From NCBI GenBank assembly GCA_021107755.1, contig JAIOSF010000029.1, positions 1 to 55,421 on the forward strand: a DNA stretch of 55,421 nucleotides, in the 5' to 3' direction. Positions 40,077-48,934 of this stretch are shown one piece after another (position 1 is the stretch's first letter; every line of letters begins with the position of its first letter). Both the position numbers and the translations under genes were made by a program. The notes under the pieces are model-generated. The model was not told where the DNA came from, made no database searches, and saw only the letters and a list, made by a program, of their open reading frames with translations. The DNA is from Arcobacteraceae bacterium. GTDB taxonomy: Bacteria > Campylobacterota > Campylobacteria > Campylobacterales > Arcobacteraceae.

Positions 40077-40826
40077 TTACTTCTCTTCTCCTGAAGTTCT
40101 TTCCCCTTGGTATGTTACAATACCATGAGTATAGTTAGAAACTTGTTTCCATCCCATATCTTGTAATACTCTTTGACAATACGCACTTCTACTACCTGTT
40201 AGACAATATAAAATAGTAGGTTTTTCTTTTTGATTTTCTATTTGATCAACAGTATTATAAAAAGATGTAGTTGGTATTAGGTAATCAGTACCTACTATCC
40301 TATCTTGATTCCATTCCATCCACTCCCTAACATCTACAAGGTTAAATTCAACCATACCTAAATCTCTAGCTTCTAATAGTGCTGTAATCTCATCACCATC
40401 TAGTTGCTCATGTTTTAGTATCGCTTCACACTCCTCTTTTGTAAGACCTCTTGAGTGTGTATGTGCTACCTCTTCAGCTATCTCTTCAATTGCATTTGCA
40501 GCTGCATACTCAGGCGTACAGAAAATTCCACAGTGACATTTTCCATCTTCAGGTATCTCTTTTTCTATAGCAGGTTTACATGGACAGATTCTATTATCAG
40601 CAGCTTTTCGCTCCTCTTTTGTTTCTCCAATAACCATAAAACAAGGGCAAAATCTTTTATTATATATTATTTTATTTCTAGCAAGACCCATTGTAACACC
40701 TTCGTTTACATCTTCAATTGGATTATATACCCAACCATTACTAGAACACATTTTATCTGTGAATTCTTTAGTTTTTCTCATCTCCTCTTTAAATTCTTCA
40801 GATTCCATATCTATTTTTATCATCAT
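40077..40826 (-). CDS. Ferredoxin-thioredoxin reductase catalytic domain fused to rhodanese
   Basis: The N-terminal ~120 residues match the ferredoxin:thioredoxin reductase catalytic chain. The six ligand/active cysteines appear as CPC (60-62), CPC (81-83) and CHC (97-99), with an extra C103. From ~125 on, a rhodanese-like domain follows, with LVDVREWMEWN and the active loop CLTGSRS with C208. Together they suggest iron-sulfur-based disulfide reduction coupled to sulfur transfer, in a non-phototroph. There is no partner variable chain nearby. Function is inferred from domains; the fusion itself is what the sequence shows. Confidence 0.8.
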   Translation of the reverse strand: MMIKIDMESEEFKEEMRKTKEFTDKMCSSNGWVYNPIEDVNEGVTMGLARNKIIYNKRFCPCFMVIGETKEERKAADNRICPCKPAIEKEIPEDGKCHCGIFCTPEYAAANAIEEIAEEVAHTHSRGLTKEECEAILKHEQLDGDEITALLEARDLGMVEFNLVDVREWMEWNQDRIVGTDYLIPTTSFYNTVDQIENQKEKPTILYCLTGSRSAYCQRVLQDMGWKQVSNYTHGIVTYQGERTSGEEK

Positions 40827-40924
40827 TTTTACTTACCTAATTAATAATTTACATAATGATAGAGAAATTTTGTTAATGTACACTTAATTTGACTGTTTAA
40901 TTCTTTTATAAAGGGTAACTATAT

Positions 40925-40930
40925 TATAAT
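40925..40930 (+). promoter_or_regulatory. Minus-10 box directly before the 40936 start
   Basis: TATAAT ends 5 nt before the ATG of the ATPase gene, the same spacing as at murB, with no Shine-Dalgarno between. Indicates a leaderless message. Confidence 0.55.
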
Positions 40931-40935
40931 ATTTT

Positions 40936-42006
40936 ATGAATATATTAGAACAAATTTATGAAATAAATTTTAATAAAGTTAATTTTCTTGAGAGAAAAAT
41001 TTCAATACAAAATCCAAATACTATTTTAGTAGGAAGTCCAAAAAGTGGTAAAACATACCTTATATACGATTATTTAGCACGATTTGAAAATGAACAATAT
41101 ATTTATATTGATTTTGATGATTATAAAAATAATTTTAATGAAATATCAGAAAACTTAGAGGCATTTATTAAAAAAAATAATATATTAGTTTTAGTTCTCG
41201 AAAATTATAAATTTAATCTTAATTTACCAAAAGTTACAAGTACGATTATTACAACGAAAGAAAAAAATATTATTGCAGGTTTTGATAAAATATTTGTAAA
41301 ACCACTTGATTTTGAAGAGTTTTTACTTTTTGATACAAAACATCAAAATACTTTAAATAGTTTTAACAGTTTTTTAAAGTTTGGAAATACTCCAGAGGTA
41401 TTAGAATACAGTGAACAAAAAAAATCTCAACGGAATTTTGAGATTTGTAAGCTTTATTGTGAAGATAAAACACAATTAGATATATTACTTATTATCATTA
41501 AATTCTCCTCTGAAACGAGATCCTTATTTCAGCTTTTTAGTGCTTTAAAAAAAGAGAAAAAAATATCAAAAGATAAGTTTTATAAAACTTGTGAGGAATT
41601 TGAACAAAACAAGTTACTATATTTTTGTTCTAAATATGAACAACCAAAAGCGGTAAAAAAAATATTTGTTTTTAATCATGCTCTTATTGATATAGTTTCT
41701 TACAAAAAGAATTTTAATAATCTTTTTAAAAATATGGTATTTTTAGAATTAGAAAAAAGATATATAAATATATTTTATCTTGATAATATTGATTTTTATA
41801 TGCCACAGGAAAATCATATAGTTTTAGCAATCCCTTTTTTCAATGATCTTATATCTTCAACAATCGTTTCTAAGGTGATTCCTATGGTTGAAGAATATAA
41901 TATAAACCATATCTCAATAGTAACTGTAAGTAGTGAAAAAACAATATTTATAGGGGAGATAGAAGCTAGAATTTTACCTTTTTATAACTGGGTGTTAACA
42001 CTATGA
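40936..42006 (+). CDS. P-loop ATPase of unknown role
   Basis: 356 aa with Walker A GSPKSGKT at residues 33-40 and a hydrophobic strand ending IYIDFDDYK that may be an equivalent of the Walker B region. The rest is helical with many Lys/Phe/Asn residues and has no recognisable helicase or clamp-loader motifs. It resembles the single-domain AAA/ATPase class that partners with a variable C-terminal domain. It overlaps rnhB by 4 bp, so translational coupling is likely, but this need not mean shared function. Confidence 0.65.
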   Translation: MNILEQIYEINFNKVNFLERKISIQNPNTILVGSPKSGKTYLIYDYLARFENEQYIYIDFDDYKNNFNEISENLEAFIKKNNILVLVLENYKFNLNLPKVTSTIITTKEKNIIAGFDKIFVKPLDFEEFLLFDTKHQNTLNSFNSFLKFGNTPEVLEYSEQKKSQRNFEICKLYCEDKTQLDILLIIIKFSSETRSLFQLFSALKKEKKISKDKFYKTCEEFEQNKLLYFCSKYEQPKAVKKIFVFNHALIDIVSYKKNFNNLFKNMVFLELEKRYINIFYLDNIDFYMPQENHIVLAIPFFNDLISSTIVSKVIPMVEEYNINHISIVTVSSEKTIFIGEIEARILPFYNWVLTL

Positions 42007-42587
42007 GAGAAAATTATCATACGAATTTATGTGGTATTGATGAAGCAGGAAGGGGACCATTTGCCGGACCTTTAGTTGTGGCTGGTGTGATATTAAAAAA
42101 AGAGTTACAGGAGCTTGATGATTCCAAAAAACTAACTGAAAAAAAAAGGGAAAAACTTTTTGAAATAATCAAAGAGAATAGTATCCATCATATCGTTTTT
42201 ACAAGTGCAAAAGAGATAGATGAATTAGGTTTAAGTATCTGTTTGCAAAACTCCATAAAAGAGATTATGAAAAATCTTGATGCGCAACAATATTTAATGG
42301 ATGGAAATACAGCTTTTGGAATAGCTAATCTACAATATCTCATAAAAGCAGATGCTCAAATAAAAGAGGTAAGTGCAGCTTCAATATTAGCAAAAGTAAG
42401 TCGTGATAGATATATGTGTGAAATATCCTCTTCTTATCCTCAATACTCTTTTGAGAAACACAAAGGGTATGGTACAAAAGCTCATATTGAAGCTATAGTA
42501 ACTTATGGGTATAGTGATATTCATAGAAGAAGTTTCAAGATAAAACAACTTGAAAATATCACCATCAAGGAGCCTACTTTATTTTAA
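42003..42587 (+). CDS. rnhB: Ribonuclease HII
   Basis: Removes RNA primers and misincorporated ribonucleotides. The signature CGIDEAGRGPFAGPLVVAG (10-28) carries the catalytic Asp-Glu, followed by LDDSKKLTEKKR, MDGN (third Asp) and KADAQIKEVSAASILAKVSRD with the fourth. 194 aa, normal. Its 3' end overlaps the converging bioA gene by 9 bp. Confidence 0.95.
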   Translation: MRENYHTNLCGIDEAGRGPFAGPLVVAGVILKKELQELDDSKKLTEKKREKLFEIIKENSIHHIVFTSAKEIDELGLSICLQNSIKEIMKNLDAQQYLMDGNTAFGIANLQYLIKADAQIKEVSAASILAKVSRDRYMCEISSSYPQYSFEKHKGYGTKAHIEAIVTYGYSDIHRRSFKIKQLENITIKEPTLF

Positions 42588-43805
42588 GCTCTCCAAGGCT
42601 TTTTTGATTGTATTTGTTATCTTATAAAGTTCTTCATCACTAATAGTATAGGCAACTATACTATAAACTAGTTTTCCAAATGGTCGTATCCAAACACCAT
42701 TGTTGACACAGTATTCTTGAATAGTTTGTGCATGAGTATCATCTTTGAGCTCTACAACTCCTATAGCCCCTATATTTCTTGTATCTTGAACTATATTTAA
42801 TTTTTGAAGTGATGCTAACTCTTGAGTAAATATATTCTCTATATTTTTTACTTTTTGCTCCCAAGATGAATGTAATAGTAAATCAATACTAGCATTTGCT
42901 ACACTACAAGCTAAAGGATTTCCCATAAAAGTGGGACCATGCATAATAACACCAATATCACTAGATGAAATTGTATCACTAATATTTTTTGTTGTCATCA
43001 TAGCAGCCATTGTCATAACTCCACCAGTTAATCCTTTTCCTACAGTGATAATATCAGGCTTTATATTTGCATGGTCACATCCCCACATTTTTCCTGTATG
43101 TCCAAAACCTGTAGCTATCTCATCTGCAATAAGTGGGATATCATATTTTGTACAAAGTTCTCTAGCTACTTGTAAGTATTTTGGATTGTGTATCTTCATA
43201 CCACCTGCACCTTGTACAATTGGTTCTACTATTACTCCTGCTACTTCATCTTTATAGTTTGTGATAGTTTCCCCTAAATCAGTAATATCACAAAAAATAT
43301 TTTGAGGTAAATACTCCCCATATAAAGAGTGCATAGAGTTTTTTGGATCACAAACTCCCATACAACCTAAAGTATCTCCATGGTAAGCATTGTTTAGTGC
43401 TATAAATTTTGAGACATTTTTCCCTTTTGCTTTTTGGTATAAAATAGCTGTTTTTAGTGCCACTTCAACAGACACACTTCCACTATCAGCTAAAAATACA
43501 CTAGGAAGTCCACTAAGATTTGCTAGTTTTTTACATAACTCTACAGCTGGTTTGTGAGTTAGTCCACCAAACATAATATGTGGCATAGTGTTTGCTTGCG
43601 TTTCTAGTGCTTGTATCAAAATAGGGTGATTGTATCCATGGATTGCACTCCACCATGAACTCATAGCATCAGTTAGCTTTCTCCCATCTTCTAAAACTAT
43701 AGTTTGTCCGTAAGTTTCTTTTACTGCAAGTATCGTTGTCTTTGATGGAAGTGAGTTGTATGGATGCCAAGTGTGTTGATTATCAAGTTCTAAAATATCT
43801 ATCAT
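42579..43805 (-). CDS. bioA: Adenosylmethionine-8-amino-7-oxononanoate aminotransferase
   Basis: PLP enzyme of biotin synthesis that transfers an amino group from SAM to KAPA. HTWHPYNSLPSK at the start, SSWWSAIHGYNHP, the DEIATGFGHTGKMWGCDHA segment and the PLP lysine in TVGKGLTGGVMTMAA are diagnostic. 408 aa, complete. It follows the CBS-kinase gene by 7 nt, a proximity likely without functional meaning. Confidence 0.94.
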   Translation of the reverse strand: MIDILELDNQHTWHPYNSLPSKTTILAVKETYGQTIVLEDGRKLTDAMSSWWSAIHGYNHPILIQALETQANTMPHIMFGGLTHKPAVELCKKLANLSGLPSVFLADSGSVSVEVALKTAILYQKAKGKNVSKFIALNNAYHGDTLGCMGVCDPKNSMHSLYGEYLPQNIFCDITDLGETITNYKDEVAGVIVEPIVQGAGGMKIHNPKYLQVARELCTKYDIPLIADEIATGFGHTGKMWGCDHANIKPDIITVGKGLTGGVMTMAAMMTTKNISDTISSSDIGVIMHGPTFMGNPLACSVANASIDLLLHSSWEQKVKNIENIFTQELASLQKLNIVQDTRNIGAIGVVELKDDTHAQTIQEYCVNNGVWIRPFGKLVYSIVAYTISDEELYKITNTIKKALESLK

Positions 43806-43812
43806 TATATCC

Positions 43813-45660
43813 CTATTTTTTTAATGGTAATTCTATAAAAAATTTTGCACCATGAGTGGAGTTTATGGCGTATAATTTTCCATCAAAACTCTCTTTAATT
43901 ATTTTATGACTCATATATAAACCAAGTCCAGTACCATTAGAAGCATGTTTTGTTGTGAAATACTCCTCAAAGATTTTATCTAGTATATTATGCGGGATTC
44001 CCCCAGCATTATCTTCTATAGTTATGATAGCTTTATTGTTTTCAATGAGTAAATTTATCTCTATCCATGGACTTGATATATTGTTTTCAACTAAAGCATC
44101 TTTTGCATTATTAATAATATTGATGATCACTTGATCAAGCTCCCCTAAAAACATTGTCATAGGTGTTTGTTTTTCATAATCTATATTATTAATAAGTTCT
44201 ATATAGTTGTTTTTTAATGATGTATCAACGATAATAAGTGTATTTTCTATTCTTTGTTCTAAAATAAGCTCTTTTAGCTCTTTTTTCTCTTTTAGAAAGT
44301 TTTTAAAAGTATCTATTGTTCTTGACAGATAGTCAACATTTGTAATGATAGTTGATGTCATTGTGTCAAAATCATCATCACTAAGGGTGTGAAAGTCTTT
44401 TTGTACTTTCATACCACTAGCTGCAACAGAGATAGTACTTAGAGGCTGTCTCCATTGATGAGCAATATTTCCTATCATCTCACCCATTTGTACCATTTTT
44501 TGTTGTTCAAAAAGAAGCTTTTGTTGCAATTCATTCTGTTTTTGAAGTTGATTGTTAATGTTTGTAATTTTTGTTATGTCATATAAAAAAAGCTTAATTA
44601 TTTTATTATTTAAAAGTGTTCCATAACTCCCTTTAAGTTGAAAATATTTTTTTTGAATATGAATTGTTTCAAATATCACTTTATCATTTAAAAGTTTTTT
44701 TAGTAAACTATCCCATAACTCTTTTGGAATTATGTTTGTAATGACATCATCTATATTTATATTAAAATTTTCTTTTGTAATAGAATTTGTCCAATAGATT
44801 ACTTGTTCATTATCTATATCAATTAATTCAATAATTGATTCAGATAGAGCATTAAAAGTATTCCGTGTATCAAAAAGTTTCAATTCTAAAAATTTAGCAT
44901 AGTTCCCTTTAAGATTATTCGTTAAATCTTTAGAATTTAAAATATGATATCTATTAGAACTTTTGGTTTGAACAACAACTCGACGAATATTATGATTTTT
45001 CATAATATCAATCATATCACTTACATTTTTAGAAGCTTCAATAGTAATAATAGGAGAATGCATAAAAATTTTAATTGCAATATTACGATTTGTACGCTGT
45101 TGTGCTAAGCGTACAACATCACTTTCTGATATTATACCAACAACTTTATCTTTATGTGAAATTAATAAGGATGTTATACCATGTTCATCCATTGTATCCA
45201 GTGTATATTGTAAATTCTCATTTTCATCTATAATTATTGCTGTATTACTTGAATTAAGTAGCTGTTCAATAGAAGTATCAGTACTATGTATCTCTTTCTC
45301 AAAATGGTAAACAATATCTTCTTGTTCTATACAACCTAAATATTCATCATCAGAATTTACAACTATAATTTTTCTAATATTATTATCTATCATTATAGTT
45401 AAAGCGTATTGAGCTAATCTTGTACTATGTAAGGTAATTAATTCTTTTTTTGCATAATCCACTGCTAAATTATGAAAGTTGATATTGTTTTTATAAAGGT
45501 TAACAATATCTTTTTCTGTTAGTATTCCAATTGCTTTTTTATTATCAACAATTAGTATATGGTGTAGTTTATTTTTCGACATTAAATTTACAGCATTTTG
45601 AATAGTTGCATCTATGCTAACAGTATCATCAATATTCTGAATTAAATTTTTTAAAAACAT
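43813..45660 (-). CDS. Soluble histidine kinase with tandem CBS domains
   Basis: 615 aa, no membrane helices. Four CBS-type motifs fill residues ~1-245, for instance HILIVDNKKAIGILTEKDIVN and VVGIISESDVVRL. A PAS-like linker (~255-370) and a coiled coil follow, then the H box AHQWRQPLSTISVAA with H401, and an ATPase domain with N box NIINNAKDALVE and TGLGLYMSHKII. CBS motifs bind adenylates, so sensing of cell energy state is an inference. No adjacent response regulator exists, so it acts in an orphan pathway. Confidence 0.87.
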   Translation of the reverse strand: MFLKNLIQNIDDTVSIDATIQNAVNLMSKNKLHHILIVDNKKAIGILTEKDIVNLYKNNINFHNLAVDYAKKELITLHSTRLAQYALTIMIDNNIRKIIVVNSDDEYLGCIEQEDIVYHFEKEIHSTDTSIEQLLNSSNTAIIIDENENLQYTLDTMDEHGITSLLISHKDKVVGIISESDVVRLAQQRTNRNIAIKIFMHSPIITIEASKNVSDMIDIMKNHNIRRVVVQTKSSNRYHILNSKDLTNNLKGNYAKFLELKLFDTRNTFNALSESIIELIDIDNEQVIYWTNSITKENFNINIDDVITNIIPKELWDSLLKKLLNDKVIFETIHIQKKYFQLKGSYGTLLNNKIIKLFLYDITKITNINNQLQKQNELQQKLLFEQQKMVQMGEMIGNIAHQWRQPLSTISVAASGMKVQKDFHTLSDDDFDTMTSTIITNVDYLSRTIDTFKNFLKEKKELKELILEQRIENTLIIVDTSLKNNYIELINNIDYEKQTPMTMFLGELDQVIINIINNAKDALVENNISSPWIEINLLIENNKAIITIEDNAGGIPHNILDKIFEEYFTTKHASNGTGLGLYMSHKIIKESFDGKLYAINSTHGAKFFIELPLKK

Positions 45661-45719
45661 AAATTAAGTTTACCTTATGTTTGTTATAATTTTACTTAAA
45701 GATATACAAAAATGTATGC

Positions 45720-45748
45720 TTGCAATTGGAATAAAAATTAGCTATAAT
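45720..45748 (+). promoter_or_regulatory. ssrA promoter
   Basis: TTGCAA (45720-45725) and TATAAT (45743-45748) are separated by 17 bp and lie 16 nt before the mature tmRNA 5' end, consistent with transcription start a few bases upstream and trimming by RNase P. Confidence 0.75.
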
Positions 45749-45764
45749 TCCAAACATATTTAAT

Positions 45765-46163
45765 GGGGTCGACTTGGTATCGATTAGAGCAGTGAGTATT
45801 AGTTGCATGTCGGTTTGAACATATCGATAATCTGTTCACTTTTTTTAGACGCAAACAATACAAATTACGCTCCAGCTTACGCAAAAGCTGCGTAAGTTTA
45901 ACAACTTAACGGACTCCCCCTTTTAGGGGTTGAGACCATGGAGGTTCTCACCACGGATTCTATCTATGTGGGTTTAGAGGACTCAAACCAGATAGATTAT
46001 CTTTATAGCTTGATTGACTATAAGGAGACATTTAAATCTTAGCCTAAAAGTTTTCTTTGCAGGTTGAGTTGCTTTTTAGGTGAAAATTTTCAACCTCTCT
46101 AAGCATGTAGACGCTAATATGAATTGTTTTAAGACTCCGGTTCAATCCCGGACGACTCCACCA
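45765..46163 (+). ncRNA. ssrA: Transfer-messenger RNA (tmRNA)
   Basis: The 5' end GGGGTCG pairs with CGACTCC near the 3' end (one G-U pair), followed by the A discriminator and encoded CCA (46161-46163). The 3' T-arm GGTTCAATCCC is present. The tag reading frame at 45851-45892 followed by TAA encodes ANNTNYAPAYAKAA, the Campylobacter type with substitutions. At 399 nt it is of usual size. Its 3' end is the integration site of the adjacent island. Confidence 0.97.
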
Positions 46164-46172
46164 TTAAATAAT
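46141..46172 (+). repeat. attL: ssrA 3' end, left attachment repeat
   Basis: 32 bp spanning the tmRNA T-arm, acceptor and nine bases downstream. It recurs at 51665-51695 with one base missing. Confidence 0.9.
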
Positions 46173-46275
46173 CTAACCTAATCTAATAAAATCTAAATAA
46201 ACCCTTTAAATATAAGCTTTAATACGCTATAATAGTCTAAGTTAATCTAATAAGATATAAACAAATCTATCTTAT

Positions 46276-46309
46276 TTAGGGGGTAATATAAGGGGTAGTG
46301 TAAAAATAC
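46276..46309 (+). repeat. Sub-terminal repeat, left copy
   Basis: TTAGGGGGTA, then five A/T bases, then AGGGGT and TGTAAAAATAC. The same sequence with small changes lies at 51601-51637, 64 bp from the right boundary. Candidate arm-type integrase site. Confidence 0.7.
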
Positions 46310-46352
46310 CCCTTATTTGTAAAATATAAACCCCCCTAAATTTTAAGGGGTA
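46290..46352 (+). promoter_or_regulatory. int: int leader with alternative pairings around the ribosome binding site
   Basis: AAGGGGTA occurs at 46290-46297 and again at 46345-46352, the latter being the ribosome binding site. TACCCCTT (46307-46314) lies between and can pair fully with either. A further CCCCT/AGGGG hairpin (46333-46337 with 46346-46350) can also mask the site. TATAAT at 46228-46233 would make this a transcribed leader of about 120 nt. Confidence 0.45.
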
Positions 46353-46357
46353 TTATT

Positions 46358-47596
46358 ATGGCACGACAAACTACATCTTTAACAGCTACACAAGTTAAAA
46401 ATGCAAAACCAAAAGAAAAGAAATACAAGCTTTCAGATGGAGGAGGTTTGTTTTTACTTGTTAATCCAAATGGTTCAACACTTTGGAGATTAAAGTATCG
46501 TTTAAATGGAAAAGAGAAAGAATATGCAATAGGTGTGTATCCTACTTTATCGTTATCTGATGCAAGAGCAAAAAGAGAAGAGTTAAAAAAACTTATTGCT
46601 GATGGTGTTGATATAAACCAACAAAAGCAAACTAATAAAAAGATACTCAAACAAGTAGAACAAAAAAAAGATAATTCATTTTACAAGGTATCTCAATTAT
46701 GGCTTAAGAGTTATGAGAAAGAGGTATCTGAAAACTATCATATAAAACTAGGTAAAGCACTTGAAAACTATGTATATCCATTTATCAAGAATGAACCAAT
46801 AGAAGAGATTACAAGACTTGATTTAATAGAAGTAATGGAAGATTTAAAAAGTAAAGGGATATTAGAGACAGCAAGTCGTGTTCTTATGCTTTTAAATAAA
46901 ATTTATATGTATGCAGTAACCTATGAATATGTAAAGCACAATATAACAGCTGATATAGATAAGAAAGTTATATTAGGTTCAATCAAAAAGAAACACTATC
47001 CAACTTTTACAAAAGAAAGTGATATCAAAGCTTTATTGTTATCAATAGATGAATATAGCGGTGATTATACTACTAAAAAAGCCTTGCAGATGTTACCCTA
47101 TGTATTTGTACGAAGTTTGAATATAAGACACTGTGAATGGTCAGAAATTGATTTTATAGATGAGGTTTGGAGAATACCTGCAAGTAAGATGAAAACAAAA
47201 GAAGAGTTTATCTTGCCACTACCAAAACAAGTGATAACCATACTACAAGAGATAAAAAAGTTTAGTAGTGATGGAAAGTATGTGTTCCCAAGCTTTAGGG
47301 GTAAAGATAACCCTATGAGTGATAATACTTTGATAAGTGCAATTAGAAGAATGGGATACACAAAAGATGAGTTTGTACCTCATGGTTTTAGAGCTATGTT
47401 TTCGACTATAGCATACGAGAAAGCAAATGTAAAAGATGGACATACTTTTACAAGTGAAGTCATAGAGTCGTTACTTGCACATAAAGAGCCAAATAAGGTA
47501 AAAGGTGCATACAATAGAGCTGAGTATGTAGAACCAATGAGAGAGCTTATACAGTGGTATGCTGATTGGTTAGATGAGGTTAAAAATGACAAATAA
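46358..47596 (+). CDS. int: Tyrosine recombinase (P4-type integrase)
   Basis: 412 aa. The N-terminal arm-binding domain (1-85; LTATQVKNAKPKEKKYKLSDGGG, IGVYPTLSLSDARAKREE) is of the P4/DUF4102 type. The core-binding domain is at ~105-205. The catalytic domain has R252, a Lys near 279, HGFR (H342/R345), H375 in LLAHK and the nucleophile Y385 in GAYNRAEY. Catalyses insertion into and excision from the ssrA 3' end. Ribosome binding site AAGGGG is 7 nt upstream. It overlaps the next gene by 11 bp. Confidence 0.95.
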   Translation: MARQTTSLTATQVKNAKPKEKKYKLSDGGGLFLLVNPNGSTLWRLKYRLNGKEKEYAIGVYPTLSLSDARAKREELKKLIADGVDINQQKQTNKKILKQVEQKKDNSFYKVSQLWLKSYEKEVSENYHIKLGKALENYVYPFIKNEPIEEITRLDLIEVMEDLKSKGILETASRVLMLLNKIYMYAVTYEYVKHNITADIDKKVILGSIKKKHYPTFTKESDIKALLLSIDEYSGDYTTKKALQMLPYVFVRSLNIRHCEWSEIDFIDEVWRIPASKMKTKEEFILPLPKQVITILQEIKKFSSDGKYVFPSFRGKDNPMSDNTLISAIRRMGYTKDEFVPHGFRAMFSTIAYEKANVKDGHTFTSEVIESLLAHKEPNKVKGAYNRAEYVEPMRELIQWYADWLDEVKNDK

Positions 47597-48122
47597 AGAT
47601 TTAACTTATACTCACTATCAATATGTTGCGAAACAAATGGCTTTAAGACATCTAGATGCGTTAAAGTTTACGAAAGAATATATTAAAACAGGATTTATGA
47701 AAAGTATTGATAAAGAAATCAATGACTACCTTTACCAAAATTTTGGACTTGATTTTTCATATGTAGATTATGTAGATATAAATGGTGAACCAAATGAAGT
47801 AATAAAATATTCAATGGAAAATTGTATAGTTTGTAAAATACCTATTTATGTAGAGTTTATGAATAGTAAAATTGAAACTATACCAAGACAAGTTGATAAG
47901 ATAGAATTACCAACTAAATCTTTAAAAGCTTCAATAAATACAAAGGAACTCAGAATATCCTCAATAGATGAAGAGCTTTTTAAAACATATGATGCAAAAT
48001 ACATTTTTTATAAGAGCAAATACTCAGTTAAAGGAAATTCAAACGATAATACACGAACAAATGAACAACTGGAAAAACTTCACAACATAATTCAAGAAAA
48101 ACTTTGGACTAAACTCATTTAA
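47586..48122 (+). CDS. Hypothetical protein, 178 aa (island)
   Basis: I do not recognise this protein. The start is taken at 47586, where GAGG lies 7 nt upstream; the frame runs four codons further. It is soluble, Lys/Tyr/Asn-rich, with two Cys close together in ENCIVCK. A polar C-terminal segment (KGNSNDNTRTNEQ) precedes a helical end. It overlaps the integrase end, so expression is coupled to it. No transmembrane or DNA-binding motif is evident. Confidence 0.65.
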   Translation: MTNKDLTYTHYQYVAKQMALRHLDALKFTKEYIKTGFMKSIDKEINDYLYQNFGLDFSYVDYVDINGEPNEVIKYSMENCIVCKIPIYVEFMNSKIETIPRQVDKIELPTKSLKASINTKELRISSIDEELFKTYDAKYIFYKSKYSVKGNSNDNTRTNEQLEKLHNIIQEKLWTKLI

Positions 48123-48267
48123 ATACTTAAATAGGTGACATTAAATTTTTTTTTGTCACCTTACAAAACTTTATTCTTTTCGTACAATCTCATTATGCAT
48201 TTATATAAATTGGTTTGGACAATTCGCGTTATGTCCTTTAACCCTATGAAAAATTATGGAGAAAATT

Positions 48268-48453
48268 ATGCACGATGGATTTATTAGAATTAATGATGTT
48301 ATGAGTATGACAGGACTTGCAAAAAGTACTGTGTGGTTGTGGGTATCACAAAATAAATTACCAAAACCAATCAAATTATCAAGTCGAGTAACGGTATGGA
48401 AAAAGTCAGATATAAATAATTGGATAGAACAACACTCAAAGGCGGTTGCATAA
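48268..48453 (+). CDS. alpA: AlpA-like excisionase/regulator
   Basis: 61 aa, start at 48268, set by GGAG 8-11 nt upstream (the frame opens four codons earlier). A helix-turn-helix follows the AlpA pattern: IRINDVMSMTGLAKSTVWLWV, then PKPIKLSSRVTVWKKSDINNWIE. AlpA proteins activate or direct excision of P4-like islands, fitting the integrase type here. The next gene starts within its stop codon (TAATG). Confidence 0.85.
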   Translation: MHDGFIRINDVMSMTGLAKSTVWLWVSQNKLPKPIKLSSRVTVWKKSDINNWIEQHSKAVA

Positions 48454-48719
48454 TGGAAAATATAGATATAAAAAAATTTGTAGCAAACAAAGTTAAATCA
48501 AATCCAAGTTTATATGGTGGAGATAAAGGTAATACACATTTAGTGTATGACTATTTCAAAGAGATTAAAGGTATAGATATACCAAAATATTTTGATTCCA
48601 CATCTAACAGTCTTATAAGGGCTAAAAATATGTTTCTTGAAAAAGAACCAAAATTTGATTATAGGAAAATAAACAAAGGAATATTTACAGGGCTTAAATT
48701 TAATCCTTTGAATAAATAA
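48453..48719 (+). CDS. Hypothetical protein, 88 aa (island)
   Basis: Start ATG at 48453 overlaps the alpA stop (TAATG) with AAAGGCGG ahead, so the pair is translationally coupled. The 88-residue product begins MENIDIKKFVANKV and contains SLYGGDKGN and an aromatic Tyr/Phe-rich core. It is basic and soluble and looks like a small DNA- or protein-binding factor. I do not recognise it. Confidence 0.7.
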   Translation: MENIDIKKFVANKVKSNPSLYGGDKGNTHLVYDYFKEIKGIDIPKYFDSTSNSLIRAKNMFLEKEPKFDYRKINKGIFTGLKFNPLNK

Positions 48720-48934
48720 AAAACTTACCACAAATATTTTTTATAAAAATAGATAAGGTTTGATATATGATTAGAGATATAGGTAAGATATTTGATATGG
48801 TTAGATTAGATATGAAACTGTAGTAGATACTTATACTATATCTCATACGAGTTAGTGTACTAAATAGTGATTATATTTAGTGAATATTAGTCTAAGATGG
48901 TTACAAATAATGAAACTAAGAAAGGAAAGTGACA
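48720..48934. other. Non-coding stretch with GATAT repeats (island)
   Basis: No open frame of useful length. GATAT occurs at 48762, 48776, 48787, 48794 and 48809, five times in about 50 bp, within TTAGA-rich flanks. Iteron-like or regulator-binding sites are possible; chance in AT-rich DNA is not excluded. Confidence 0.3.

Noticed and set aside
42931-43257. Plus-strand frame opposite bioA
   Set aside because: Shadow of the conserved PLP-binding region of bioA.
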